The notes beneath the pieces are model-generated. The model searched no databases. It worked only from the letters and a program-made list of their open reading frames with translations, and had not been told where the DNA came from. A stretch of 5,229 nucleotides of DNA from an uncultured Saprospiraceae bacterium (GTDB lineage: Bacteria; Bacteroidota; Bacteroidia; Chitinophagales; Saprospiraceae). Made by a program: the position numbers and the translations under genes. Positions 1 to 5,229 of the stretch are shown piece after piece (position 1 is the stretch's first letter; every line of letters begins with the position of its first letter). The stretch spans positions 1-5,229 of the forward strand of contig CALHKJ010000470.1 of the NCBI GenBank assembly GCA_938033975.1, read 5' to 3'.

Positions 1-960
1 GTGGACTCTACATTAATATTGCATAATCTAGATACGGTTGGCTCTGCAGAATATCTTGTAGTTAGAGATGAGGATGGAATTTTGGCTAAGCAAAATGTTG
101 AGCCCATCGAGTATGTAGAATTGGAAAAATCACTGCCATATTTTCCTAACTATGTAGACTACGGAGCAGGATATGAAAACGGGATTTATTATAAGGAAAA
201 TAATCGTGTTTTCCTTGGTGGATTGATCAGACGCATCAATGGACCAATTACAAATGGCGATACCATTTGTATTTTGCCAGCTGCCTATCAACCTTTTCGG
301 AGGGTTTTGCTTCATGGCTTCCAAGATTCCCAGGGCATCCGAATCAATATAGAAAGTGATGGGGTGGTCAGAGTCATATCGAATAGCCCGGAAGCAAGTA
401 TTGACTTTATCAGTCTGGATGGAATGAGTTTTTACAGGTGGGCCCAAATCGGTGACTTCATCGATGGAGGTTATTTGTTTTATATCGCTGATCCTCCTGC
501 GGATTTAGATGGAGATGGTATTCTTGACAAAGGACTTCTGGCTGCACCAATGGATCAAGGGACGGCACAATGGGGATGTGAGGGCACAGCCACTCATGCA
601 ACCAATCATGATGTAGGAGCAGGTAAAATAAATACCGATATCATACTTTCTATATGTACTACCCAAGATATAGCTGCAGATTTGTGTCATGATCTTGTAC
701 TCAATGGACATGATGATTGGTATTTACCTAGTAAGGATGAATTAATATTGATGTGGCGTAATTTGGCGGACTCTGATGGCAACGGCATAAACGATGGTGT
801 CAATCATTCTAGTAATATAGGTAATTTCTCTTCCGTTAGGTACTATTCATCCACAGAATGGAATCTTGATAGTGCGTTTGAAATTGAAATGTATCTCGGT
901 GGTATTTATGCTTTCAGCAAAGCTCCTGAAAGTCGAGTACGTGCTATTAGAACTTTTTAA
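1..960 (+). CDS. Secreted DUF1566 (Lcl_C-like) protein, copy 1; 5' end missing
   Basis: Probable surface or secreted ligand-binding protein; substrate unknown. Residues about 45-146 form a beta-rich module (NNRVFLGGLI, ILPAAYQPFRR, INIESDGVVRV, ISLDGMSF) that resembles the receptor-binding tip of phage tail fibres. Residues about 150-319 match the DUF1566/Lcl_C family: IGDFIDGGYLFYIADPP, GLLAAPMDQG, WGC, DDWYLPSKDEL (239-248, after NGH), YYSSTE and the terminal VRAIRTF. Cys193, Cys219 and Cys229 are shared with the downstream copy. Two acidic loops, DLDGDGILD (168-176) and DSDGNGIND (257-265), look like calcium-binding loops of EF-hand or thrombospondin-3 type. The frame is open to base 1. 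The leading GTG aligns with Val27 of the next gene (VDST/VETA), so it is probably an internal valine; about 26 residues including the signal peptide lie outside the window. The family assignment is firm, the role is inferred. Confidence 0.85.
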   Translation: MDSTLILHNLDTVGSAEYLVVRDEDGILAKQNVEPIEYVELEKSLPYFPNYVDYGAGYENGIYYKENNRVFLGGLIRRINGPITNGDTICILPAAYQPFRRVLLHGFQDSQGIRINIESDGVVRVISNSPEASIDFISLDGMSFYRWAQIGDFIDGGYLFYIADPPADLDGDGILDKGLLAAPMDQGTAQWGCEGTATHATNHDVGAGKINTDIILSICTTQDIAADLCHDLVLNGHDDWYLPSKDELILMWRNLADSDGNGINDGVNHSSNIGNFSSVRYYSSTEWNLDSAFEIEMYLGGIYAFSKAPESRVRAIRTF

Positions 961-990
961 ATAAGCCATTCCTAAATCAATAACTAATTC

Positions 991-2037
991 ATGAAAAATA
1001 ATATGACCAAATATATAGCACTGCCGATTTTCCTATTATGCAGTTTTGGAATGGTCGCCCAAATCAGTGTAGAAACGGCTTATATCAAAATCAATAGTCC
1101 AACCAAGGGCATCAAAAATGGGAGGCCACTGGTCCTCACAAGTGAAGGAGACATTGCCGTATTAGCGCCTGATAATATCGACGACATTGAGAAGCTGAAT
1201 GAAATCAGTTACTTTCCCAATTATGAAGATTCTGATTCTGGCTATGCAAAGGGAAGTTATTATAAGCATAATAACCGTGTTTATCTAGGTGGTTTGATTA
1301 ATAAAATCAATGGTCAAATTATGGTCGGAGACACCATCTTTATTCTGCCTCCAGCATATCGACCAGACAAACGTATTTTAGCAAAAGGCCATCAAACGGG
1401 AAATCCAATGAGATTGAATATCGAATCGGATGGAGTCGTGAGGGTCCTATCACCACCTCAAGGTTTTAGAACTTGGATCAGCCTGGAAGGCATTCAATTT
1501 AATCGTGAATCACGGATTGGTGATTTTCATCAAGGTGGATATATTTTTTACATCGCAGATCCGCCAATTGACCTAACTGGTGATGGAATACCAAACAAGG
1601 GACTCATAGCTGCACCGCATGATCAAGGGGAGGCAGCATATGGCTGTTATGGTACAATTACAAATGCTATCAATGAGGGAGTAGGATATGGCAGAATAAA
1701 CACGGACAGTATACTTGTACATTGTAACACTGCAAATATTGCTGCACGCATATGTGATGATCTTGTACTGAATGGTTATGATGATTGGTTTTTACCTAGT
1801 ACGGATGAGTATACATTAATGTGGCAAAACCTGGCTGACTCAGATGGTGATGGTACCAATACTGGTCCTGCAGATCCAAATAATATTGGAGGCTTTGAAC
1901 GTTTTTTTTATATCACATCTACAGAGCACCCCGTTGATCAAGCTCTTTCTGCCTTCCACATAGTTATGGGAAGTGGATTTATAGATTACCAAGGGAAGGA
2001 CTTTACGCCTTATGTGCGTGCTATCAGGGCATATTGA
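991..2037 (+). CDS. Secreted DUF1566 (Lcl_C-like) protein, copy 2, complete
   Basis: Full-length paralog of the preceding gene, 348 residues. A signal peptide covers about residues 1-23 (charged start, hydrophobic YIALPIFLLCSFGMVA, cleavage near VA-QI), so export is expected; Cys17 lacks a proper lipobox. The tail-fibre-like beta module spans about 72-172 (NNRVYLGGLI, ILPPAYRPDKR, LNIESDGVVRV, ISLEGIQF). The DUF1566 domain spans 176-348 (IGDFHQGGYIFYIADPP, GLIAAPHDQG, YGCYGT, NGYDDWFLPSTDEY, TSTE, VRAIRAY), with Cys219, Cys245 and Cys255. The two domains are roughly half identical to copy 1 by eye, with little gapping. The acidic loops are eroded here: DLTGDGIPN and DSDGDGTNT. The start at 991 is preferred; an ATG four codons later would also leave a signal peptide. 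Thirty bases separate it from copy 1 without a visible terminator, so cotranscription is likely. Members of this domain family in Legionella Lcl bind glycosaminoglycans; ligand binding here is inference. Confidence 0.9.
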   Translation: MKNNMTKYIALPIFLLCSFGMVAQISVETAYIKINSPTKGIKNGRPLVLTSEGDIAVLAPDNIDDIEKLNEISYFPNYEDSDSGYAKGSYYKHNNRVYLGGLINKINGQIMVGDTIFILPPAYRPDKRILAKGHQTGNPMRLNIESDGVVRVLSPPQGFRTWISLEGIQFNRESRIGDFHQGGYIFYIADPPIDLTGDGIPNKGLIAAPHDQGEAAYGCYGTITNAINEGVGYGRINTDSILVHCNTANIAARICDDLVLNGYDDWFLPSTDEYTLMWQNLADSDGDGTNTGPADPNNIGGFERFFYITSTEHPVDQALSAFHIVMGSGFIDYQGKDFTPYVRAIRAY

Positions 2038-2053
2038 GGTTTTGTAGTAGGAG

Positions 2054-2713
2054 TCACCCATAAAAACACATTTCTATAATTGGTAGTTTCTTTTTATACT
2101 CTTCTAGTATTGAATCTTTTGTGTACCAGCCATTTTCAATTCCATTTTGTTTTGGATGATAGTAATCCTGTATTTTATAAATATCATCAAGTAGGCTTTC
2201 TATTTTATCAGAATTAGTATAAAAAAGATTTTCTTCATAATCTGCCCAAATGGCAAAACCTTGAAATTCATCTTGTAATTTTTTGTAAAATATTTCTAGT
2301 TCAGATTTGTCATCATGCATGCAGTTTACTTGCTGGATAAAACTTAGACCTTCCTTTCGAGCATAAATTTTATAGTAATTTTTTTTCACTTCATGAATGT
2401 TTACCTTGGTCGATGGGAAATCAAATTCTTTAATTCTTGAATGTATGTAGATGCTTATTGAAGCTTCAAAGACCAAGCCTCGGTCAAAAAATAACTTCCT
2501 CAAGTTTAATACCTCATCCAATTCAATCTTTTTTCCACAAAAAATTATCCCATTTACTTTATCCGCGTATTCACCTTTTGGATAAGAGTTATGCGATACC
2601 TCACTCATTAGAATGTCATCGAATAGATTTTCAAACTCTTCATTAGATATTCCTATTGAATTGATCAATTTCAATTCTTCTTCATTTAACTTAGTCGTTC
2701 GATATGTATACAT
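2054..2713 (-). CDS. Hypothetical soluble protein, 219 aa, AT-rich
   Basis: I do not recognise this family. The product is a charged, probably cytoplasmic protein with no signal peptide or membrane segment. The N-terminal part (about 8-40, NEEELKLINSIGISNEEFENL) looks helical and acidic. The middle has alternating strand-like stretches (VNGIIFCGKKI 53-63, LVFEASISIYI 80-90, NYYKIYARKEGLSFI 112-126). The C-terminal third is again helical with aromatic patches (GFAIWADYEENLFY, DDIYKIQDYYHP). Cysteines at 59, 131 and 216 form no metal-site pattern. Hand counts over four 60-base lines give about 27% GC, against about 46% over three lines of the DUF1566 gene, which hints at later acquisition. It faces copy 2 tail to tail with 16 bases between stop codons and no hairpin there. 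The ATG at 2713 has TAAATG context. An immunity-like or accessory role is possible but nothing shows it. The uninterrupted length and consistent frame support a real gene. Confidence 0.75.
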   Translation of the reverse strand: MYTYRTTKLNEEELKLINSIGISNEEFENLFDDILMSEVSHNSYPKGEYADKVNGIIFCGKKIELDEVLNLRKLFFDRGLVFEASISIYIHSRIKEFDFPSTKVNIHEVKKNYYKIYARKEGLSFIQQVNCMHDDKSELEIFYKKLQDEFQGFAIWADYEENLFYTNSDKIESLLDDIYKIQDYYHPKQNGIENGWYTKDSILEEYKKKLPIIEMCFYG

Positions 2714-2746
2714 TTAGATTTACCTTTTTGGATTATTCAAGTTGCA

Positions 2747-2768
2747 CTTTGGTTTGAACAAAACAAAG
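2747..2768. promoter_or_regulatory. 22-bp near-perfect palindrome, possible operator
   Basis: The arms CTTTGGTTTG (2747-2756) and CAAAACAAAG (2759-2768) are inverted repeats pairing at nine of ten positions around a central AA. The site lies 33 bases upstream of the start codon of the AT-rich hypothetical gene on the minus strand, where an operator for a dimeric regulator would sit. A two-base loop suits protein-bound DNA better than an RNA hairpin. No regulator gene is in the window. The A/T-rich arms raise the chance of coincidence. Confidence 0.35.
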
Positions 2769-2823
2769 CTTATACCAAAATAGCTAGTAAAACAGCAATA
2801 GGAAATTTAAAGTACAAAAAGAC

Positions 2824-2884
2824 TTACTTGCAGAAGCTTTCCAAGGTCAGATTCCCAATCTGGACCGGACCCATTCCTTCCAAC
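2824..2884. other. GC-rich intergenic island with hairpin
   Basis: Directly after the stop codon of the hydrolase gene, about 60 bases run near 51% GC by hand count, while the adjoining 2771-2820 is about 26%. Inside is a tight inverted repeat at 2845-2866: CAGATT (2848-2853), loop CCC, AATCTG (2857-2862), then GGT/ACC pairing around one bulged G at 2863. A direct GGACC GGACC follows. On the minus strand there is no T-run immediately after the stem, so it is a poor intrinsic terminator for the hydrolase operon; the CTTTTTG at 2816-2821 is too far away. It may be a dispersed intergenic repeat or the relic of a coding segment, since minus-strand frames stay open through it. Confidence 0.35.
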
Positions 2885-3913
2885 TTACTTATATAATTCT
2901 ATAAATGCTTTAAATTCATTGCTAAATAGAATTGGCTCACTATCCATCGGAGAATGACCTGATTCTTCGAAGATGACCAACTTTTTTTCTGTGGTACTTA
3001 CTAGCTTGTGAGCGGAAACACCAAGTGCAGGTGGAACGACAAGGTCATATTTTCCCCAAAGAAACAGTGATGGAATTGTAATTTCATTAAGTCGTTCCGT
3101 CAGCGGTAACAATTCAGAATCTGAATTTAAAATGGGGTTAGCGATACTGCTAGAAATTTGACTGATAATAGAGTTCCCTGGACTATAGGAATCATAAGCT
3201 GGTCCAGAATCATCCAAATCTGGATCAGCAATTGGTAAAAACATTTCCGCCGCAAATGCAGTAGTATTGAGATACCCACTTTCTTCATCTGAAATATTTA
3301 AGGTATCAATTTGGTTTACTCTTTCTAGTACATCTGACCAAAAGTCTGCATTGTTTCCAGCACTAATTTCATCTGAAGCTAATTCTTGGAATAACTTTAC
3401 AGCTTCTATATCTCCTTTGATGAAATCATGGGCACCACTAATTTCTATCCAACCATTTACTTCTGACTGTAGATTATTGTGTAATAATGCATGACAAGAA
3501 GTAAGACCACCCCAACTGTGACCTGCAATAAAAAAGCTAATGTCTTGCCCGTACCGAGCTTTTAAAAATCTTGTCAATTCATAGATGTCATCTGAATTCT
3601 GTGCGATAGTCAATGTTTCTTTTTCGTAGTTGCCAGTAGAAGCTCCATTTCCTCTTTGATCAAGATAGACCATGGCATAGTCCTTCTCCACTTCATCGGT
3701 AAAGTATCCAGTGTTATAGCCTATGCCTGAACCATCAGGTCCACCATGTAAGAATAAAATAAATGTATTTGAAGCGATATTTCCATTTACATGCACAAAT
3801 AAATCTGCTCCATCATTCCGAAAGAAAAACTGATCAAAATCATCACTTGCTTCTTGGCTACAGGAAGCTAGCACTAGGATAATGCCTAGAATCATAAAGA
3901 ATATATTTTTCAT
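2885..3913 (-). CDS. Lipoprotein alpha/beta hydrolase, proline iminopeptidase-like (S33)
   Basis: Predicted envelope-anchored serine hydrolase, probably an aminopeptidase acting on N-terminal proline or a related small-peptide or ester hydrolase. The signal peptide has a clear lipobox LASC, giving lipid-modified Cys18. Catalytic landmarks are in order: the oxyanion motif HGGPDGSG (56-63), DQRGNGAST (85-93) typical of prolyl aminopeptidases, the nucleophile elbow GHSWGG with Ser133, the acid Asp290 in GKYDLVVPP, and His320 in ESGHSPM. Residues about 160-270 form the cap or lid that sets specificity. Length, 342 residues, fits family S33 plus a lipoprotein leader. Its ATG overlaps the stop of the upstream barrel-like gene by four bases (ATGA), so translation is probably coupled. 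The triad is complete, so it should be active. The HGGPDG variant, with Asp in place of the usual Gly of HGGPG, is compatible. Exact substrate cannot be read from sequence; other S33 relatives remain possible. Confidence 0.9.
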   Translation of the reverse strand: MKNIFFMILGIILVLASCSQEASDDFDQFFFRNDGADLFVHVNGNIASNTFILFLHGGPDGSGIGYNTGYFTDEVEKDYAMVYLDQRGNGASTGNYEKETLTIAQNSDDIYELTRFLKARYGQDISFFIAGHSWGGLTSCHALLHNNLQSEVNGWIEISGAHDFIKGDIEAVKLFQELASDEISAGNNADFWSDVLERVNQIDTLNISDEESGYLNTTAFAAEMFLPIADPDLDDSGPAYDSYSPGNSIISQISSSIANPILNSDSELLPLTERLNEITIPSLFLWGKYDLVVPPALGVSAHKLVSTTEKKLVIFEESGHSPMDSEPILFSNEFKAFIELYK

Positions 3914-4545
3914 TTCTTTCTTAGATTTAAGGAGATTCCAAATTCAGCTGCATAGTTTATATTATATGAATGATTGTATTTGTTTAGTTGAATCATTGGT
4001 TTTACAAAAGCAACCATATTTTTTTGACCAAAAGACCTTCGCAGCATAGGAGCCAAGGTAAAAGCCAATCCTCCATTGCCAGCAGTAGTTAATTCTTCAA
4101 TATTTCCATCATCATCTATAGTATAGGTATCGATATTATATAGCCGCTGTAGATAGTTGATTTCAAAGGACCAGCCTGTACTAAATTTTTTTTCATTGAT
4201 GGTCCTATATCTTGACAATCCAATTCCAACTGGTATGCCAAAGTGATTGTTTGGTTGGGTGTAGAAGCCAATATTTCCATCAAAGGTATATTCAATAAGC
4301 TTAGTCTTTGATTTTTTTGCACTACCGGATTTTTTGCTTCTGTATGTTTTGACTTTGACTTTTCTCGCAAGGGGTAGAGAACTACCAATTCTCAAACCAG
4401 GATGAATCAAATTGTCTCCAAAATAACTGATGCGCAGCGGTATTGTATTGGGATTGCCGCCAGACTCAGTTTCTTGTGCTGCGAGCGAACAGCTAATTAG
4501 TAAAGAGGCTGTTATAAGAGCAGCTAAGAGTTTTAAGTTCATCAT
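3910..4545 (-). CDS. Small outer-membrane beta-barrel-like protein
   Basis: Probable outer-membrane or envelope protein of 211 residues. The leader MMNLKLLAALITASLLISC ends in a lipobox-like LISC (Cys19); the following SLAAQ|ET could instead be cut by signal peptidase I, so lipidation is uncertain. The rest is built of amphipathic strand-like stretches: IPLRISYFGDNLIHPGLRIG (35-54), FGIPVGIGLSRYRTI (102-116), GWSFEINYLQRLY (124-136), GLAFTLAPMLRRSF (159-172), MVAFVKPMIQLN (177-188) and INYAAEFGISLNL (196-208, ending near the C-terminus), as in small barrels. Between the first and second groups is an unusual basic segment, 61-82, with 11 Lys/Arg in 22 residues. Two start codons stand side by side (4545 and 4542); the first is in TAAATG context. 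It is the first gene of a two-gene operon with the hydrolase. No specific family name or ligand is recognised; the barrel call rests on pattern, not on a diagnostic motif. Confidence 0.7.
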   Translation of the reverse strand: MMNLKLLAALITASLLISCSLAAQETESGGNPNTIPLRISYFGDNLIHPGLRIGSSLPLARKVKVKTYRSKKSGSAKKSKTKLIEYTFDGNIGFYTQPNNHFGIPVGIGLSRYRTINEKKFSTGWSFEINYLQRLYNIDTYTIDDDGNIEELTTAGNGGLAFTLAPMLRRSFGQKNMVAFVKPMIQLNKYNHSYNINYAAEFGISLNLRKK

Positions 4546-4597
4546 TTAGATATGTGAATGTATGATTATTGTAGTTTGTAAAGGCCGACAAAATAGA

Positions 4598-4605
4598 CAA
4601 AATTA
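4598..4605 (-). promoter_or_regulatory. Candidate Bacteroidota -7 box for the barrel/hydrolase operon
   Basis: The minus strand reads TAATTTTG, an exact match to the Bacteroidota -7 consensus TAnnTTTG, 52 bases upstream of the barrel gene's start. No good -33 TTG element is found about 19-21 bases further upstream. The box overlaps a two-copy 9-base direct repeat (GACAAAATA/GACAAAATT, 4587-4604 on the plus strand). The match could be chance in A/T-rich DNA. Confidence 0.3.
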
Positions 4606-4721
4606 ATTCCCCCATATTGAAGAGTAAGGTTATTTCTTACATTGAGATTTCATATGTTCACCATTTAATTAAATTATAAGTAATTGAAATAATAAAGGAT
4701 AGAATATTTTCTATTTTTAAC

Positions 4722-4805
4722 TACCTCTAGGCTTCAGTATGAAAAGCCAATCCTACGTAATTATTTTGACTTTATTTTTTTTGTCTTTGCTTGCTGCTAG
4801 AGGTA
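4722..4805. repeat. 9-bp perfect inverted repeat, 66-base spacer
   Basis: TACCTCTAG (4722-4730) is exactly inverted as CTAGAGGTA (4797-4805). The spacer contains the start and hydrophobic segment of the short plus-strand ORF, whose ATG at 4739 lies in the loop of a smaller 5-bp stem (GGCTT 4730-4734 / AAGCC 4744-4748). It may bring the two ends together as an RNA stem, mark a tiny mobile fragment, or be coincidence; I see no flanking target-site duplication. Confidence 0.3.
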
Positions 4806-4879
4806 TGTTTATACTGGATGCGGAGTATTATAACTATTCAATATCATACAATAAATTGAAATCAGTTTTTTCAAGATAG
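4739..4879 (+). pseudogene. Short ORF with signal-peptide-like start, possible gene remnant
   Basis: A 46-codon plus-strand ORF starts with MKSQSYVIILTLFFLSLLAA, a textbook export signal (basic n-region, about 13 hydrophobic residues, LAA end), and then runs only to VFSR. Its last 46 bases overlap the 3' end of the minus-strand gene at 4834-5229. It may be the 5' stump of a secreted-protein gene truncated by a rearrangement that brought in the minus-strand gene, or a small secreted or membrane peptide. It lies in an otherwise gene-free 288-base gap (4546-4833). No clear plus-strand promoter is seen. A chance ORF in T-rich DNA can also look hydrophobic, so the call is tentative. Confidence 0.3.
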
Positions 4880-5229
4880 ACTGAATCTATTAAAACTAAG
4901 TCTTCAAGAACGTAAAGCTTACCTTCTACACTAATTTGTAGATTCATTAACTCCACATCTATACAGTCAGTTTCAAATGGAACCTCATATTCATTTATAG
5001 TAAACTGAAATTCGTCATTACTAATATAGGATAAAGATTGAGATCCAATTGGATTCTTTTTACTTGTGTATGACAACCCGCACTGGTTAAGACGAAAATC
5101 TAGATGAAGTTTGTCTTTTGTTTCTGAATCATTTCTTAAAACACTATTTAAATATTCTATTGAAAAAATAGTTCCGGAATTTGGATACTCTAGTAACAAT
5201 TCCAAACTGAGTTTTGAAGGTAGACTATC
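4834..5229 (-). CDS. Hypothetical protein, C-terminal part; runs off window
   Basis: Unrecognised protein; only the last 131 codons are visible. The only initiation-type codon near the edge is a TTG at 5205, but the frame stays open through it to base 5229 (reading DSLPSKLS before it), so the true start lies outside the window. The visible part is acidic and strand-rich, with alternating stretches such as KLHLDFRLNQCGLSY, EFQFTINEYEVPFE and VELMNLQISVEGKLYVLEDL, and ends in FNLLYDIE. There is no membrane segment. Two cysteines are present in the visible part. GC is low, about 33% in one sampled line. It is co-oriented with the barrel/hydrolase operon but 288 bases away, so it is probably a separate unit. 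No function can be offered. Confidence 0.6.
   Translation of the reverse strand, partial: DSLPSKLSLELLLEYPNSGTIFSIEYLNSVLRNDSETKDKLHLDFRLNQCGLSYTSKKNPIGSQSLSYISNDEFQFTINEYEVPFETDCIDVELMNLQISVEGKLYVLEDLVLIDSVYLEKTDFNLLYDIE

Noticed and set aside
130..711. Minus-strand ORFs of 105 and 68 codons inside DUF1566 copy 1
   Set aside because: They are antisense to a well-supported gene and resemble no protein I know.
1..2037. Diversity-generating retroelement, since DUF1566-type folds can be variable targets
   Set aside because: No reverse transcriptase or template repeat is present, and the two copies differ across their whole length rather than mainly at adenines of a C-terminal block.
2038..2053. 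Bidirectional terminator between the convergent genes
   Set aside because: Only 16 bases with no inverted repeat.
2437..2646. Plus-strand 69-codon ORF across the AT-rich hypothetical gene
   Set aside because: It is antisense to the longer ORF, with no supporting motif or start context.
2845..2866. Rho-independent terminator of the hydrolase operon
   Set aside because: The stem is not followed by a T-run on the minus strand.
2841..2880. tRNA 3' fragment (the stem with ATTCCC recalls a T-arm)
   Set aside because: The loop is only three bases, the GTTCRA core is absent, and no acceptor, D or anticodon arm can be built around it.
4116..4388. Minus-strand 90-codon ORF in another frame of the barrel gene
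   Set aside because: It overlaps a gene with a signal peptide and coupled operon position; its own translation shows no domain.

Overview
The window looks like chromosome of a member of the Bacteroidota. It is AT-rich. Start codons sit in A/T-rich context (TAAATG, TTCATG) without a convincing Shine-Dalgarno. Exported proteins carry SPII-type lipoproteins (LASC, LISC) or a signal peptide ending in '..VAQ'. The secreted DUF1566 (Lcl_C-like) proteins have the form common in that phylum. The genus cannot be read from the sequence; a free-living or marine lineage is only a guess.

Layout: (1) Bases 1-2037, plus strand: two tandem paralogous genes, 30 bases apart, for secreted proteins. Each joins an N-terminal beta-rich module resembling phage tail-fibre tips to a C-terminal DUF1566 domain. 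The first is cut by the left edge of the window, which falls just past where its signal peptide should end. (2) Bases 2054-2713, minus strand: a very AT-rich gene for an unrecognised soluble protein, convergent with the paralogs and only 16 bases from them. A near-perfect 22-bp palindrome lies just upstream of its start. (3) Bases 2714-2884: a short intergenic region whose last 60 bases form a GC-rich island with a tight hairpin. (4) Bases 4545-2885, minus strand: a two-gene operon with a 4-base ATGA overlap. It encodes a small beta-barrel-like envelope protein and then a lipoprotein alpha/beta-hydrolase of the proline iminopeptidase (S33) type with an intact catalytic triad. (5) Bases 4546-4833: a promoter-like box for that operon, an inverted repeat, and a short plus-strand ORF that begins like a signal peptide and ends inside the next gene. 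(6) Bases 4834-5229, minus strand: the 3' part of an unrecognised gene that runs off the right edge.

Working together: most of the window is envelope or surface biology. The DUF1566 pair are probably surface adhesin or ligand-binding proteins that have diverged after duplication. The hydrolase and barrel protein are probably co-translated. No link between these two groups is visible. There is no RNA gene, transposase, reverse transcriptase or CRISPR array. Nothing here amounts to a clear new defence or mobile system; the most unusual items are the domain fusion in the tandem paralogs, the AT-rich orphan with its palindrome, and the GC-rich hairpin island.
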